Assembly: GCA_945878355.1 (NCBI GenBank)
Contig: CAMCTC010000003.1
Span: 1 to 64,000, forward strand
Direction of reading: 5' to 3'
Length of the DNA stretch: 64,000 nt
Source of the DNA: Bordetella parapertussis
GTDB lineage: Bacteria; Pseudomonadota; Gammaproteobacteria; Burkholderiales; Burkholderiaceae_C
Of this stretch, positions 35,676 through 44,139 are shown one piece after another; positions within the stretch are counted from its first letter, which is position 1; each line of letters begins with the position of its first letter. The notes under the pieces are model-generated. The model searched no databases, was not told the DNA's origin, and saw only the letters and a program-made list of their open reading frames with translations. Both the position numbers and the translations under genes were made by a program.

Positions 35676-36638
35676 TCAGCGACCGCGCCGCAGCAAGCGC
35701 TGCAGCGGCGGCAACAGCCCCATCAAACCTTGCGGGAAGAAACCCAGGATCACGATCAGCACGGCGCCGAGAATGATCTTGTCGACATTGCCGCCGAGCG
35801 AGAAGAACTTCTCCTGCACCAGCACCATCGCGGTCGCAATCAAGGGCCCGAGCAGCTGGCGCCGGCCGATCAACACCACGGCGGTCAGCATCAGGATCAG
35901 GAAGTAGTTCTCGAGCACATCGGCGCTGACATAAGCGCGTTGGTAAGCGTAGAGCCAGCCCGCCGCGGCACTGATAGGCGCCGAGAACAGGAAGACCTGC
36001 AGCCGCACGCGCGCAGGGTCGGTGCCCGCCATTGTCGCCAGACGCGGGTTCAGGTGGACCATGATCGCCGCTGCGCCGAGCAGCGAGCGGCGGAATCGGT
36101 CGATCAGGTAGACCGTGGCCGCCAGCAACGCGAAGGCATAGGGCCAGAGCTCGCGGTCGTTGCGCGCGGTGAGTTGCAGGCCGCCGACCGACAGGTCGAG
36201 CAAGGGGATGCCGCGGATGCCATCCGAGCCGCCGAGAAAAGCCCAGTTCGACGCGACCGTGATCGCGACCACACCGACCGCGTAAGTGACCAGCGAGAAG
36301 ACGAATTCACGCAAACGCAAGGTCACCAGACCGATCGCGGCGGCGAACAACAGCGCAATGACGATCGTCGCCGCCAGCGTGACCCAGGAGCCCAGGCCGG
36401 CGCGGGTCGACAGCCAGGCGGTGGTGTAACTGCCGACGGCGAAGAACACCGTGTGCGCGAGGCTGACCTCGCCGAGATCGGAGACGATCACGTCCAGCCC
36501 GTAGGCCATCACCGCGAAGATCGCGATCAGCACGGCAGCGCTGTAGACCGCGCCACTGCCGCCCAGCAGCGTGGGCGCTGCGAACACCAGCAGGCCGAAC
36601 AGCGGCAGCGTCAGTCGCTTGAGCCAGTGGCGCTGCAT
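35676..36638 (-). CDS. livM: Branched-chain-type ABC transporter permease (LivM)
   Basis: A 320-residue inner-membrane permease of the BPD_transp_2 family with about nine or ten hydrophobic segments. The LivM signature is ALAHTVFFAVG-like VSLAHTVFFAVGSYTTAWL (residues about 60-80), and the EAA-like loop DRFRRSLLGAAAIMVHLNPRLATMAGTDPARVRL precedes the last helices. Its ATG overlaps the livH stop by one base (ATGA), so translation is coupled. It is the last gene of the five-gene importer operon. Typical ligands are branched amino acids, but in catabolic islands such importers often take aromatic or alicyclic acids. Confidence 0.92.
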   Translation of the reverse strand: MQRHWLKRLTLPLFGLLVFAAPTLLGGSGAVYSAAVLIAIFAVMAYGLDVIVSDLGEVSLAHTVFFAVGSYTTAWLSTRAGLGSWVTLAATIVIALLFAAAIGLVTLRLREFVFSLVTYAVGVVAITVASNWAFLGGSDGIRGIPLLDLSVGGLQLTARNDRELWPYAFALLAATVYLIDRFRRSLLGAAAIMVHLNPRLATMAGTDPARVRLQVFLFSAPISAAAGWLYAYQRAYVSADVLENYFLILMLTAVVLIGRRQLLGPLIATAMVLVQEKFFSLGGNVDKIILGAVLIVILGFFPQGLMGLLPPLQRLLRRGR

Positions 36639-37510
36639 CAGTGCACACCCGATGTCGACCCGGCGCTCAGGCCGCCGGGTCGCAGCACCAGCACCGCGAT
36701 CAGCACCAGAAAGCAAGCTGCCGTGGTGTAGGCCGGCGAGACCAGCGCCCCGAACAAGGCCGTGAACAGGCCCAGCGCGACGCCAGCGACATAACTGCCT
36801 GTGACGCTGCCGATGCCGCCGAGCACAACGACGACGAAGGTCATGATGACCTCCTCGAAGCCCATCGAGGTCAGGATCGGTGTGCGCGGCGCGACCATGC
36901 CGGCAGCGAAAGCCACTGCCGCACCCTCGAAAGCGAAAACGCCGTAATAGACCCGACGCACGTTCACGCCAGCCAACTGCGCGAGCTTGGGGTCTTCGGC
37001 AACCATGCGAACCAGCCTGCCGATGCGCGTGCCGTCGAGCAGCCATTTCAGGCCGATAAAGACCGCGATCGCCACCAGCACGATGGCCAGGTCTTGTTGC
37101 GTCAACCACAGCTCGCCGAGCTTGATCTCGCTGCGAGACAGCGCGGTGTCGAGGATCTGGCCGGTCGAGCCGAAGACCAGCGCCGCACCGCCTTGCAGCA
37201 CATAGCCGAAGCCCAGCGTCATGATCATGATCGAGACCAGGTTCTGCTCGAAAGTGGCCTTGAGCATCACGCGCTGCATCAGCAAGCCGAACAGCGCACC
37301 GATGCCCATCGCGATCGGCACTGCCAGCGCATAAGGCACGCCAGCCTTGACCACCGCCCACCATGTGACGAAAGCGCCCAGCATGTACATCTGGCCGTGG
37401 CCGAAATTGACCAGCCTGGCCACCCCCAGCAGCAACGTCCAGCCTATCGCTACCAGCGCGTAGGCGTGGCCGAGCACCAGGCCGTTGATCAGTTGTTGGG
37501 TCAGGTTCAT
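36638..37510 (-). CDS. livH: Branched-chain-type ABC transporter permease (LivH)
   Basis: A 290-residue permease partner of LivM. The start MNLTQQLINGLVLGHAYALVAIGWTLLLGVARLVNFGHG is the classical LivH N-terminus, here with H-A-Y in place of the more common G-S-Y/M. The loop TRIGRLVRMVAEDPKLAQLAGVNVRRV contacts the ATPase. About eight transmembrane segments are visible. The start overlaps livF by four bases and the end overlaps livM by one, making a tight operon. Confidence 0.93.
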   Translation of the reverse strand: MNLTQQLINGLVLGHAYALVAIGWTLLLGVARLVNFGHGQMYMLGAFVTWWAVVKAGVPYALAVPIAMGIGALFGLLMQRVMLKATFEQNLVSIMIMTLGFGYVLQGGAALVFGSTGQILDTALSRSEIKLGELWLTQQDLAIVLVAIAVFIGLKWLLDGTRIGRLVRMVAEDPKLAQLAGVNVRRVYYGVFAFEGAAVAFAAGMVAPRTPILTSMGFEEVIMTFVVVVLGGIGSVTGSYVAGVALGLFTALFGALVSPAYTTAACFLVLIAVLVLRPGGLSAGSTSGVH

Positions 37511-38238
37511 GCGTGGGCTCCGAGATAGGCCTGGGCGATGCGTGGGTCGCTGCCCATCTGCGCCGCAGGCCCTTCGAGCACGACGCGGCCGCGCTCGAGC
37601 AGCACCAGCCGGTCGACCACCTCCAGCGCCGCGCGGACGTTTTGCTCCACAAGCAGGATCGCCAGGCCCGACGCCGCCAGCTTGCGCAGCGTCTGCAGCA
37701 CTTGCGACACCAACATCGGCGCCAAGCCGATCGACGGCTCGTCGAGCAGCAACAACTGCGGACCCATCATCAGCGCGCGGCCTATGCCCAGCATCTGGCG
37801 TTCGCCGCCAGACAGTTGCGATCCCAGGTGTTGACGACGCTCGAGCAGCCGTGGGAAGAGTTCGAAGATGTCGTCTCGCGAATAAACCCGCTGACCGGCC
37901 GTAGCCCGCGGCATGAAAGTCGTCGTCAGGTTGTCCTCAACCGTCATGCGGCCGAACACCAGCCTGCCCTCGGGCACCAAGGCCAGGCCGGCGCGCACCC
38001 GCTCGTGCGCTGACCAGTCAGCGATGCGCTGGCCGGAAAGCTCGACCTCGCCGCGCACGACGGGGTCGCCACGCGACCAGCCGATCAGCGCGTTGACCAG
38101 CGTCGACTTGCCGGCACCGTTGGCGCCGACCACGCCGACCATCTCACCACGCGACACGCTCAGCGTGTGCACGTCGACCGCGCGGTTGCCGGCGTAATCG
38201 ACCTGCAGGTCGCGAACTTGGAGCAGCGCGTCGCTCAT
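37507..38238 (-). CDS. livF: Branched-chain-type ABC transporter ATP-binding protein (LivF)
   Basis: A 243-residue ATPase of the LivF type. Walker A is GANGAGKST (residues about 35-43), the signature motif LSGGERQMLGIGRAL, Walker B LLLLDEPSIGLAP, and the switch His is in the LLVEQNVRAAL region as Gln-Asn typical of LivF. It overlaps livG by four bases upstream and livH by four bases downstream. All catalytic motifs are intact. Confidence 0.94.
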   Translation of the reverse strand: MSDALLQVRDLQVDYAGNRAVDVHTLSVSRGEMVGVVGANGAGKSTLVNALIGWSRGDPVVRGEVELSGQRIADWSAHERVRAGLALVPEGRLVFGRMTVEDNLTTTFMPRATAGQRVYSRDDIFELFPRLLERRQHLGSQLSGGERQMLGIGRALMMGPQLLLLDEPSIGLAPMLVSQVLQTLRKLAASGLAILLVEQNVRAALEVVDRLVLLERGRVVLEGPAAQMGSDPRIAQAYLGAHA

Positions 38239-39017
38239 GCCGCTTTGCCCAGGTAGGCTTCGAGCACGCGCGGGTCTTGCTGTACCTGCTGCGGCGTGCC
38301 GTAAGCGAGTTGGCGGCCCAGGTCGAGCACGCAGATGCGGTCGGCCACGGCCATGATCAGGTCCATGTGGTGTTCGATCACGACCAGCGCGATGCCTTCA
38401 CGCTTGAGGCTGAGCAGCAGGTCGACCAGCCGCGCCATGTCGTCGCCACCCAGCCCGGCCGCCGGCTCGTCGAGCAGCAAGACCTGGGCGCCGTCGCCAT
38501 AGGCCAGCGCGATCGACAACATGCGCTGAACGCCATAAGGAATCTCCTTGGGGCTGAGCCCGTGATAGGCCACCGGCACGCCAAAGCGCAACAACTGTTG
38601 CGCCGCGTAGTCGCAAGCCGCCGCACGCTTGCGCGCCGCACCCGCCGGGTTCAGCACGCTGCCGAGCAAGCCTGGGTGAGCGCGCTTGCCGAGCACGGCC
38701 ACCAGGTTGTCGAGCACGCTGAGGTCGTCGAAGAATGCGTTTTGCTGGAAAGCACGCTTGAGCCCGAGCTCGGCCAGGCCGTGGGCTCGAACCTGGCTGA
38801 CATCACGACCCTGCAGCCAGACGCTGCCCAGGCGAGACACCAGCGCCGTCACCGCGTCGTAGCAAGAGCTCTTGCCTGCGCCGTTCGGGCCGATGATGCC
38901 GAGCAACTCGCCAGGGTGGACCTCCCAGCCCACGTCGTCGAGCGCCACCAGCGCGCCGTAGCGAACACCTAGGCCTTGGACGCGAAGCGCTGGCTGGGCT
39001 TGGGCTGGCGAGGACAT
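38235..39017 (-). CDS. livG: Branched-chain-type ABC transporter ATP-binding protein (LivG)
   Basis: A 260-residue ATPase of the LivG type. Walker A is GPNGAGKSS, with Ser in place of the second Thr/Ser position and C-Y following. Walker B is LLLDEPAAGLGGDD and the switch His is in VIEHHMDLIM. The signature motif is degenerate: PYGVQRMLSIALAYG where LivG usually has PYGQQRRLEIARAL. ATG 39017 fits the family length; upstream codons overlap the binding-protein gene and are unlikely. It begins 13 bp after the binding-protein stop. Confidence 0.91.
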   Translation of the reverse strand: MSSPAQAQPALRVQGLGVRYGALVALDDVGWEVHPGELLGIIGPNGAGKSSCYDAVTALVSRLGSVWLQGRDVSQVRAHGLAELGLKRAFQQNAFFDDLSVLDNLVAVLGKRAHPGLLGSVLNPAGAARKRAAACDYAAQQLLRFGVPVAYHGLSPKEIPYGVQRMLSIALAYGDGAQVLLLDEPAAGLGGDDMARLVDLLLSLKREGIALVVIEHHMDLIMAVADRICVLDLGRQLAYGTPQQVQQDPRVLEAYLGKAA

Positions 39018-39030
39018 CGATGCGCCCTGC

Positions 39031-40167
39031 TTACTTCTGCACCACGATCTTGCCGGCCTGCACCGTGAACAGATAGTGCTTGGACCCCAGCTGGCCGTTC
39101 GGCTCGAAGGCGACGTCACCCATCAGCGTGCCCTTGAACTTGCCGCCGCGGATGCGCTTGGCGATCGCCTCGCGGTCCAGCGTCTTGAGCTCGTTGGCTG
39201 CCATCGCCCAGATCTGCAGCGCCGCCGCACCCAGCGCCATGAACTTGTCCGGCGTGTACTTAAACATCTCCAGGCTCTTGGCAACAAATCGCTGGTTCGC
39301 CGGGTTGGACGAAAAAGGCTCGATCTGCGGGAAATAGATGTCGGCGCCGACCAAGCCGTTGGCGGCGTCACCAGCGACCTCGATCACGCTGGGCGCGACC
39401 GTGCCCACGGCAGCGACCAGCACGCCCGGCAACCTGGCTTGGCGCGCCTGGCGGATGGTGGCCGGCATGCCCAGGCCTTCGTTGGCGTTGATCGCGACCG
39501 TGAGATCGGGCTTGGCGGCTTGCACATTGGTCAGCGCAACGCGGAAGTCGGCCTGCGCGAACGGGAACTTCTCCTCGGCCACCTTCTCGTAGACGTGGTT
39601 CAAGCGCTTGAGTTCGGCCTCGATAGAGGCTTGCGCGCCATTGCCGTAGGCGTCGTTCTGGGTCAGGAAAGCGACCCGCTTGGCCTTGGCGATGTTGGCG
39701 ATGTAGTTGGCGATCACCGCGCCGTCCTGCGAGTTCGAGCTGTTGAGCCGAATGGCCAAGGGGTTGCCCTCGCCCGACAGGATCGGGTCGGCCTTGGAGA
39801 TCGCGGTGATGTCGAGCACACCGCCGCGCGCGATCACCGGCTGCATCGCCAGCGTGACCGGGCTGTTCCAGCCTTCGATGATCACTGACACGCCCAGGCT
39901 CATCAACTCGGTGGCGCGCGAGACGCCGACGGCCGGTGTCGACTCGTCGTCGCGCGAGACGATCTCGATCTTGCGGCCGAGCACGCCACCGCTCTCGTTG
40001 ATCAGCGCGGCCATGGTCTGGATCGCGTTCGTCACATGCTGGCCCTGCGGCCCGGCGCCGCCCGACAGCGGCAGGATCGTGCCAACCTTGATCGTCTGGG
40101 CCTGGACCAGCGCGGGCGCGCCCAGTCCCAAGGCCAGGGTGGCGGCGAGGGTGCGTATCAGTTTCAT
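39031..40167 (-). CDS. ABC transporter substrate-binding protein (LivK-like) of the liv operon
   Basis: A 378-residue periplasmic binding protein. A clear Sec signal peptide (MKLIRTLAATLALGLGAPALVQAQ, cleavage near residue 23) precedes the mature start TIKVGTILPLSGGAGPQGQHVTNAIQ. The two lobes show INESGGVLGRKIEIVSRDDESTP and KRVAFLTQNDAYGNGAQASIE. It is the first gene of the importer operon (binding protein, LivG, LivF, LivH, LivM) and has a good ribosome-binding site (GGAGA eight bases before ATG 40167). It is not closely similar to the other binding protein at 29010, so the island has at least two distinct ones. Confidence 0.92.
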   Translation of the reverse strand: MKLIRTLAATLALGLGAPALVQAQTIKVGTILPLSGGAGPQGQHVTNAIQTMAALINESGGVLGRKIEIVSRDDESTPAVGVSRATELMSLGVSVIIEGWNSPVTLAMQPVIARGGVLDITAISKADPILSGEGNPLAIRLNSSNSQDGAVIANYIANIAKAKRVAFLTQNDAYGNGAQASIEAELKRLNHVYEKVAEEKFPFAQADFRVALTNVQAAKPDLTVAINANEGLGMPATIRQARQARLPGVLVAAVGTVAPSVIEVAGDAANGLVGADIYFPQIEPFSSNPANQRFVAKSLEMFKYTPDKFMALGAAALQIWAMAANELKTLDREAIAKRIRGGKFKGTLMGDVAFEPNGQLGSKHYLFTVQAGKIVVQK

Positions 40168-40433
40168 AGAAGTCTCCAGATGGGAAGAGGCGAGCGATTC
40201 GGGACGGGCAGCCGACCACGCGCTGTGAGGTCAGGCGCGCAGTCGAGGCTAACTTTTAAAAAGAGCGACCTTATCTGCTGCCCGCCATACCATACCGCAT
40301 GCTGCGCCGACAGCGGCAGACTCTAGAGCCGAAGAGATCCTCTGCTCATCAGGGTAAACACCCGAAAACCACAGCTGTCAACAGGCCTGCAGCGCGCCGA
40401 CCGCGGCCCGAGCCTTCGTCACGGCGCACAGCC
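40168..40433. promoter_or_regulatory. 266-bp leader region of the liv operon with a candidate -35 element
   Basis: Reading on the minus strand, a perfect TTGACA (positions 40381 to 40376) is followed after 17 bases by TTTACC, a poor -10 match, giving a possible promoter with a leader of about 190 bases. A short run of A/T (near 40254-40262) stands out from the GC-rich surroundings. No gene is seen here. Confidence 0.3.
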
Positions 40434-41414
40434 TCATTCGGCCTTGAGGTCGAGCCGTTTGATCAGGTCGCCCCACATCTTGCTCTGTTGCTGGGTGAAG
40501 GCCAGCAGATCGGCCGGCGTCGCGCTGGTCTTGCTCTCGTTGCCCAGCTTGCGCATCGCCTCGCCAAAGCTGGCAGATGTCGTGATCCTGTGGATCGCTG
40601 CGGCAAGCTTGTCGACGATGGGCTTGGGTGTGCCGACCGGCGCAAACACGCCATACCAGGTCTCGCCAAGCACTGAGGGGTATCCCAACTCGCGGAAGGT
40701 CGGCACGGTGGGCATCAAGGCCTGGCGCTCGGCGCTGAGCACGGCCAGTGCGCGGTACTGCCCGGCGTTGACATTGGGCACGGCGCTGGTCAGCGCCTCG
40801 ACATTGCTGTCGATCACGCCGGCGATCATGTCCATCGTCGCAGGCGCAGCGCCCTTGTAGTGGACCTCGGTGAACTTGATGTCCAGACCGTTGGCGATCA
40901 TCTCGCCCAGCAGGTGCACCATGCTGCCCTGGCCGTTGGTAGCGTTGTTGATCTTGCCTGGGTTGGCCTTGGCGTAGCTGACGTACTCGCGCAGTGTCTT
41001 GGCCGGAAAATCCTTCTTGACCACGAAAGCGAATGGCACGGTGCACAAGGCGGCGACAGGCGCGAAGTCTTCCGACTTTTACGACAGCTTGTCGTTGAGG
41101 TGCGGGTTGGTCGTGAAGGTGGTGCCTGCCGACAGCAGCAAGGTGTAGCCGTCCTTGGGCGTGCGGGCAACGAAGGACGCGCCGATCGCCGTGGCGGCGC
41201 CGGCACGGTTGTCGATGACAAAGACGGTGCCGAGTTCCTCACGCAGGCGCTGCGCGAGTTGGCGCCCCACCACGTCGCTGGTGCCGCCCGGCGGATACGG
41301 CACGACCAGCGTCACCGGCTTGGTCGGCCAGACTGCCGGGTCTGCGGTCTGCGCTTGGGCGCCCAGCGCCAAAAGCGCGCAGGCCGCGGCCATCAGTCTC
41401 AATCGATTTCGCAT
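40434..41414 (-). pseudogene. Bug/TctC-type tricarboxylate-transporter binding protein, interrupted by a stop codon
   Basis: Read through one stop, this is a 326-residue tripartite-tricarboxylate-transporter substrate-binding protein with signal peptide (MRNRLRLMAAACALLALGAQAQ), the Bug N-terminus WPTKPVTLVVPYPPGGTSDVVGRQLAQRL, IDNRAGAATAIGASFVA and an intact C-terminal lobe with NSNVEALTSAVPNV-type segments. Codon 112 is TAA (41081-41079) in HLNDKLS-stop-KSEDFAPVAA. The reading frame continues without a shift, and homologues have Tyr there (TAC or TAT), so one base change explains it. The downstream part could only be made by re-initiation and would lack a signal peptide. A base-calling error is the alternative. 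Confidence 0.88.
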
Positions 41415-41449
41415 GACTTTCTCCTTGAATGAATTGCTGTGCGCAAGCC

Positions 41450-41971
41450 TCAGCGCTGCGGTATGAAGCTACGGTAGGCCGCTTCCCAGTCCGAGAAGAT
41501 GGCATCCCTGGCCTGGTCGAGCGCGAGCGTGCCGTTGCAGACCATTCTCTGCATCGCGCGCTCGAGCCTGTCTTTCTTTTTGGCGCCACGTTCGCCCTCC
41601 CAGGGCTGGAGCATCAGGTTGGCCAACGCGCGCGGGTGTCCGCCGAGCGCCAGCGGAATCCGGTGGTCGAGTTCGTAGTCAGAGGCATCAGCCCTGGGAA
41701 TCGATTGCGCCTGCATCAGCTTGAACTTCACGCCCCGGGTGTAACTGGACGAAGGCCGGATCGACGCGGTGTAGCCCGCCACACAGATCGTGCTGGAAAT
41801 CGTGTCTTGACGGACATCGGCGTTCAGCACGTCTGATCGCTGCGCAACCGCGTCTGGCGGGTCGGCTGCTGCCGCATCGATCGACGCCGCAGCTACACCG
41901 CTGGCTGCGCCAAATGCCAAGGCCACAAGGGCCACTAATCTGGTCAAACCGCTTGTCGAGAACGATGTCAA
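41450..41971 (-). CDS. Secreted HNH-like small protein, function unknown
   Basis: A 173-residue protein with an N-terminal signal peptide (LVALVALAFGAASGVAAA) and a conserved core TICVAGYTASIRPSSSYT followed by DYELDHRIPLALGGHPRALANLMLQPWEG and AKKKDRLE. The D-H...N spacing and the trailing Lys/Glu segment resemble HNH nuclease folds, but the pattern is short and the protein is exported, which is unusual for such nucleases. Two or three Cys may form a disulfide. It lies 35 bp upstream of the Bug pseudogene on the same strand. No function is assigned. Confidence 0.7.
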   Translation of the reverse strand: MTSFSTSGLTRLVALVALAFGAASGVAAASIDAAAADPPDAVAQRSDVLNADVRQDTISSTICVAGYTASIRPSSSYTRGVKFKLMQAQSIPRADASDYELDHRIPLALGGHPRALANLMLQPWEGERGAKKKDRLERAMQRMVCNGTLALDQARDAIFSDWEAAYRSFIPQR

Positions 41972-42106
41972 AGGTTTGCGTAGCGTGAGCGCATCACAAC
42001 ATTTTCACAGCTATTTCGGCAGCGGTGCTGGCACATACCGAATTCCACCGATCACGACACGCGCAAAATGCACATTGATCCAGCTTGGCCATCGGCCGAT
42101 AACCCC

Positions 42107-43147
42107 ATGAGCGTTCACCTCAGCCCCAGCATCCCAACAGCCGAGGGCTTGTTCGAAGCGGGCGCCGTGGCGCTGCAATCTGGCCGGACCTTCCGCAACA
42201 TGCGGCTGGCCTACAAGACCTTCGGCACGCTCAACGCCGACAAGTCGAACGTGATCCTGTACCCGACGTCCTACAGCGCCCAACACCAGGACATCGAGTT
42301 CATGGTCAGCGTGGGTGGCGCGCTAGACCCATCGCGCTACTTCATCGTGATCGCCAACCTGTTCGGCAACGGCTTGTCGAGTTCACCGTCGAACACGCCC
42401 TGGCCCGATGTGGGCACACGCTACCCCGACGTCACCTGCTTCGATGCGGTCCATGTGCAGCGCCGGATGCTCGCCGAGCTGTGGGGCATCAAGCGATTGG
42501 CACTGGTCTATGGCTGGTCGATGGGCGCGATGCAGGCCTACCACTGGGCGGCCCTGTTTCCCGACGCGGTCGAGCGCATCGCGGTGGTGTGTGGCGCGGC
42601 GCGCTGCGCGCCGCACAACCAGGTGTTCATCGAAGGCGCGAAGAGCGCGCTGATGGCCGACCCGGCATTCCGCGACGGCGCTTTCACTGAAAAACCGGTG
42701 CGCGGTCTTCGTGCAATGGGCCGGGTCTACGCCGGCTGGGCGATGTCGCAGACTTTTTACCGCGAAGAGCTGTGGCGCGGCTCGGGCGCGACCTCGCTAG
42801 AGGACTACCTCGTCACCTTCTGGGAGACCAACTTCGCCAGGCGCGACCCTTCGGACCTGCTGGCGCAGTTCTGGACTTGGCAGCAAGCCGACATCAGCGC
42901 CAACCCGCTGTACCAGCGCGACCTGCCGCGGGCGCTGGCTGCAATCAGCGCGCGCACGCTGCTGATGCCGGGCGACCACGACCTGTATTTCCAGGTCGAG
43001 GACAACCGGCTCGAACTCCAGCACTTGCGCGACGCCAAGCTCGCACCGATCCCGTCGGTGTGGGGACACCGCGCAGGCAACCCGGTGAGCCAGCCTGAGG
43101 ACCGGGCTTTTATCGAGCACCATGTCAAGGCGCTGCTGTCCACCTGA
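42107..43147 (+). CDS. Alpha/beta-hydrolase of the homoserine O-acetyltransferase (MetX)-like family
   Basis: A 346-residue alpha/beta-hydrolase. It shows the MetX-like start ALQSGRTFRNMRLAYKTFGTLNADKSNVILYPT, the nucleophile elbow GWSMGAMQAYHWA (Ser at about residue 148), the Asp region LLMPGDHDLYF and a final His in VWGHRAGNP. MetX has GHDAFL at that place, so this is a side branch of the family and probably not the methionine-pathway acyltransferase; a hydrolase or acyltransferase on another substrate is possible. ATG 42107 matches homologue starts; ATG 42068 in the same frame would add 13 residues. Neither has a strong ribosome-binding site. It is divergent from the HNH-like gene. Confidence 0.8.
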   Translation: MSVHLSPSIPTAEGLFEAGAVALQSGRTFRNMRLAYKTFGTLNADKSNVILYPTSYSAQHQDIEFMVSVGGALDPSRYFIVIANLFGNGLSSSPSNTPWPDVGTRYPDVTCFDAVHVQRRMLAELWGIKRLALVYGWSMGAMQAYHWAALFPDAVERIAVVCGAARCAPHNQVFIEGAKSALMADPAFRDGAFTEKPVRGLRAMGRVYAGWAMSQTFYREELWRGSGATSLEDYLVTFWETNFARRDPSDLLAQFWTWQQADISANPLYQRDLPRALAAISARTLLMPGDHDLYFQVEDNRLELQHLRDAKLAPIPSVWGHRAGNPVSQPEDRAFIEHHVKALLST

Positions 43148-43157
43148 GCGCCCCAAC

Positions 43158-43223
43158 GCCGGCCGACGCCGGCCGCCCCCCGTGGGGATCAAGCAAAGTG
43201 GCAAAGCCACATTTGCTTGAGAG
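43158..43223. repeat. 66-bp triple-palindrome intergenic element, copy 2
   Basis: Identical over 66 bases to 28841-28906 and in the same orientation. It starts ten bases after the stop of the MetX-like hydrolase, the same distance as copy 1 after its upstream gene, and lies about 90 bp before serB. Its 3' hairpin (TCAAGCAAA/TTTGCTTGA arms) could end or protect the upstream transcript. Confidence 0.9.
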
Positions 43224-43310
43224 TTGCCGCGAGTCTCATTCAGCGCCCGCTCGTAGCGTCGGCGAGCGACGGCCGGCTTGGGTCAGCACCAGATAAGATC
43301 CTGCGCATCC

Positions 43311-44024
43311 ATGTCTGCACAAGAGTTCGCCCCCGGCCTGTTCATCCGAGGCTTCCAGCCACCACTGCCGCTGTCGCAATACCGGCTGGTGGCATTCGAC
43401 ATGGACTCGACGCTGATCAACATCGAGTGCGTCGACGAGATCGCTGCGCTCGCCGGGCTTGGCACCGAAGTCGCCGCGATCACCGAAGCGGCAATGCGCG
43501 GCGAGATCAGCGACTACAAGGACAGCCTGCGCCGGCGCCTGGCCTTGCTGCAAGGCGTCAGCGAGACCGTGCTGGCGCAGGTCTATGAGACCAAGCTGCG
43601 ACTCAACCCCGGCGTCGAGTGTTTCGTCGCCGCCTGCCAGGCAGCAGGCCTGAAAACCTTGCTGGTCTCGGGCGGCTTCACCTATTTTTCAGAGCGCATC
43701 CGCCACCGCCTCGGGCTGGACTTTGCCCGCGCCAACGTGCTGGAGGTCGTTGACGGCAAGCTCACCGGCGAGCTGGTCGAGCGGCCCTGGGGCGACATCT
43801 GCGACGGCCTCGAGAAGCGCCGGGTGGTGATGGAGGTCTGCGAGCTGATGGGCATCGAGACCTCGCGCGCGATCGCAGTCGGCGACGGCGCCAACGACTT
43901 GCCGATGATGAACCTGGCCGGACTGTCGATCTGCTTTCACGGCAAGCCGGCGGTGCGCGAGCAGGCGATGATCTCGATCGAAGCCGGCGGCATGGACCGT
44001 GCACTGGAACTGCTCAGCGCCTGA
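43311..44024 (+). CDS. serB: Phosphoserine phosphatase
   Basis: A 237-residue HAD-family phosphatase completing serine biosynthesis from 3-phosphoserine. HAD motif I is FDMDSTLI (nucleophile Asp30, acid Asp32), preceded by a short N-terminal segment and lacking the ACT-like domain of E. coli SerB. Next come NIECVDEIA, motif II LLVSGGFTYF, the conserved Lys in GLEKRRVVMEV and motif IV AVGDGANDLPMM. ATG 43311 gives the usual start. The gene follows the second palindromic element and precedes the TrpB2 gene by 115 bp. Confidence 0.95.
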   Translation: MSAQEFAPGLFIRGFQPPLPLSQYRLVAFDMDSTLINIECVDEIAALAGLGTEVAAITEAAMRGEISDYKDSLRRRLALLQGVSETVLAQVYETKLRLNPGVECFVAACQAAGLKTLLVSGGFTYFSERIRHRLGLDFARANVLEVVDGKLTGELVERPWGDICDGLEKRRVVMEVCELMGIETSRAIAVGDGANDLPMMNLAGLSICFHGKPAVREQAMISIEAGGMDRALELLSA

Positions 44025-44139
44025 GACAGTGCTGCGCTGAGCAGCCAGCGCCCGGATGCCCGCAGGGCAAGCTTGTTGCGTCGGCCACGGCCCGTTAAAC
44101 CGCCTAACATGGCGTGTTCTCTACCACCCGAGGAAAGCC

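Noticed and set aside
35676..37652. Extended 658-codon frame that would fuse extra N-terminal sequence to LivM
   Set aside because: The extra part overlaps livH in another frame and is Arg/Gly-rich nonsense; LivM proper starts at 36638 with an ATGA overlap.
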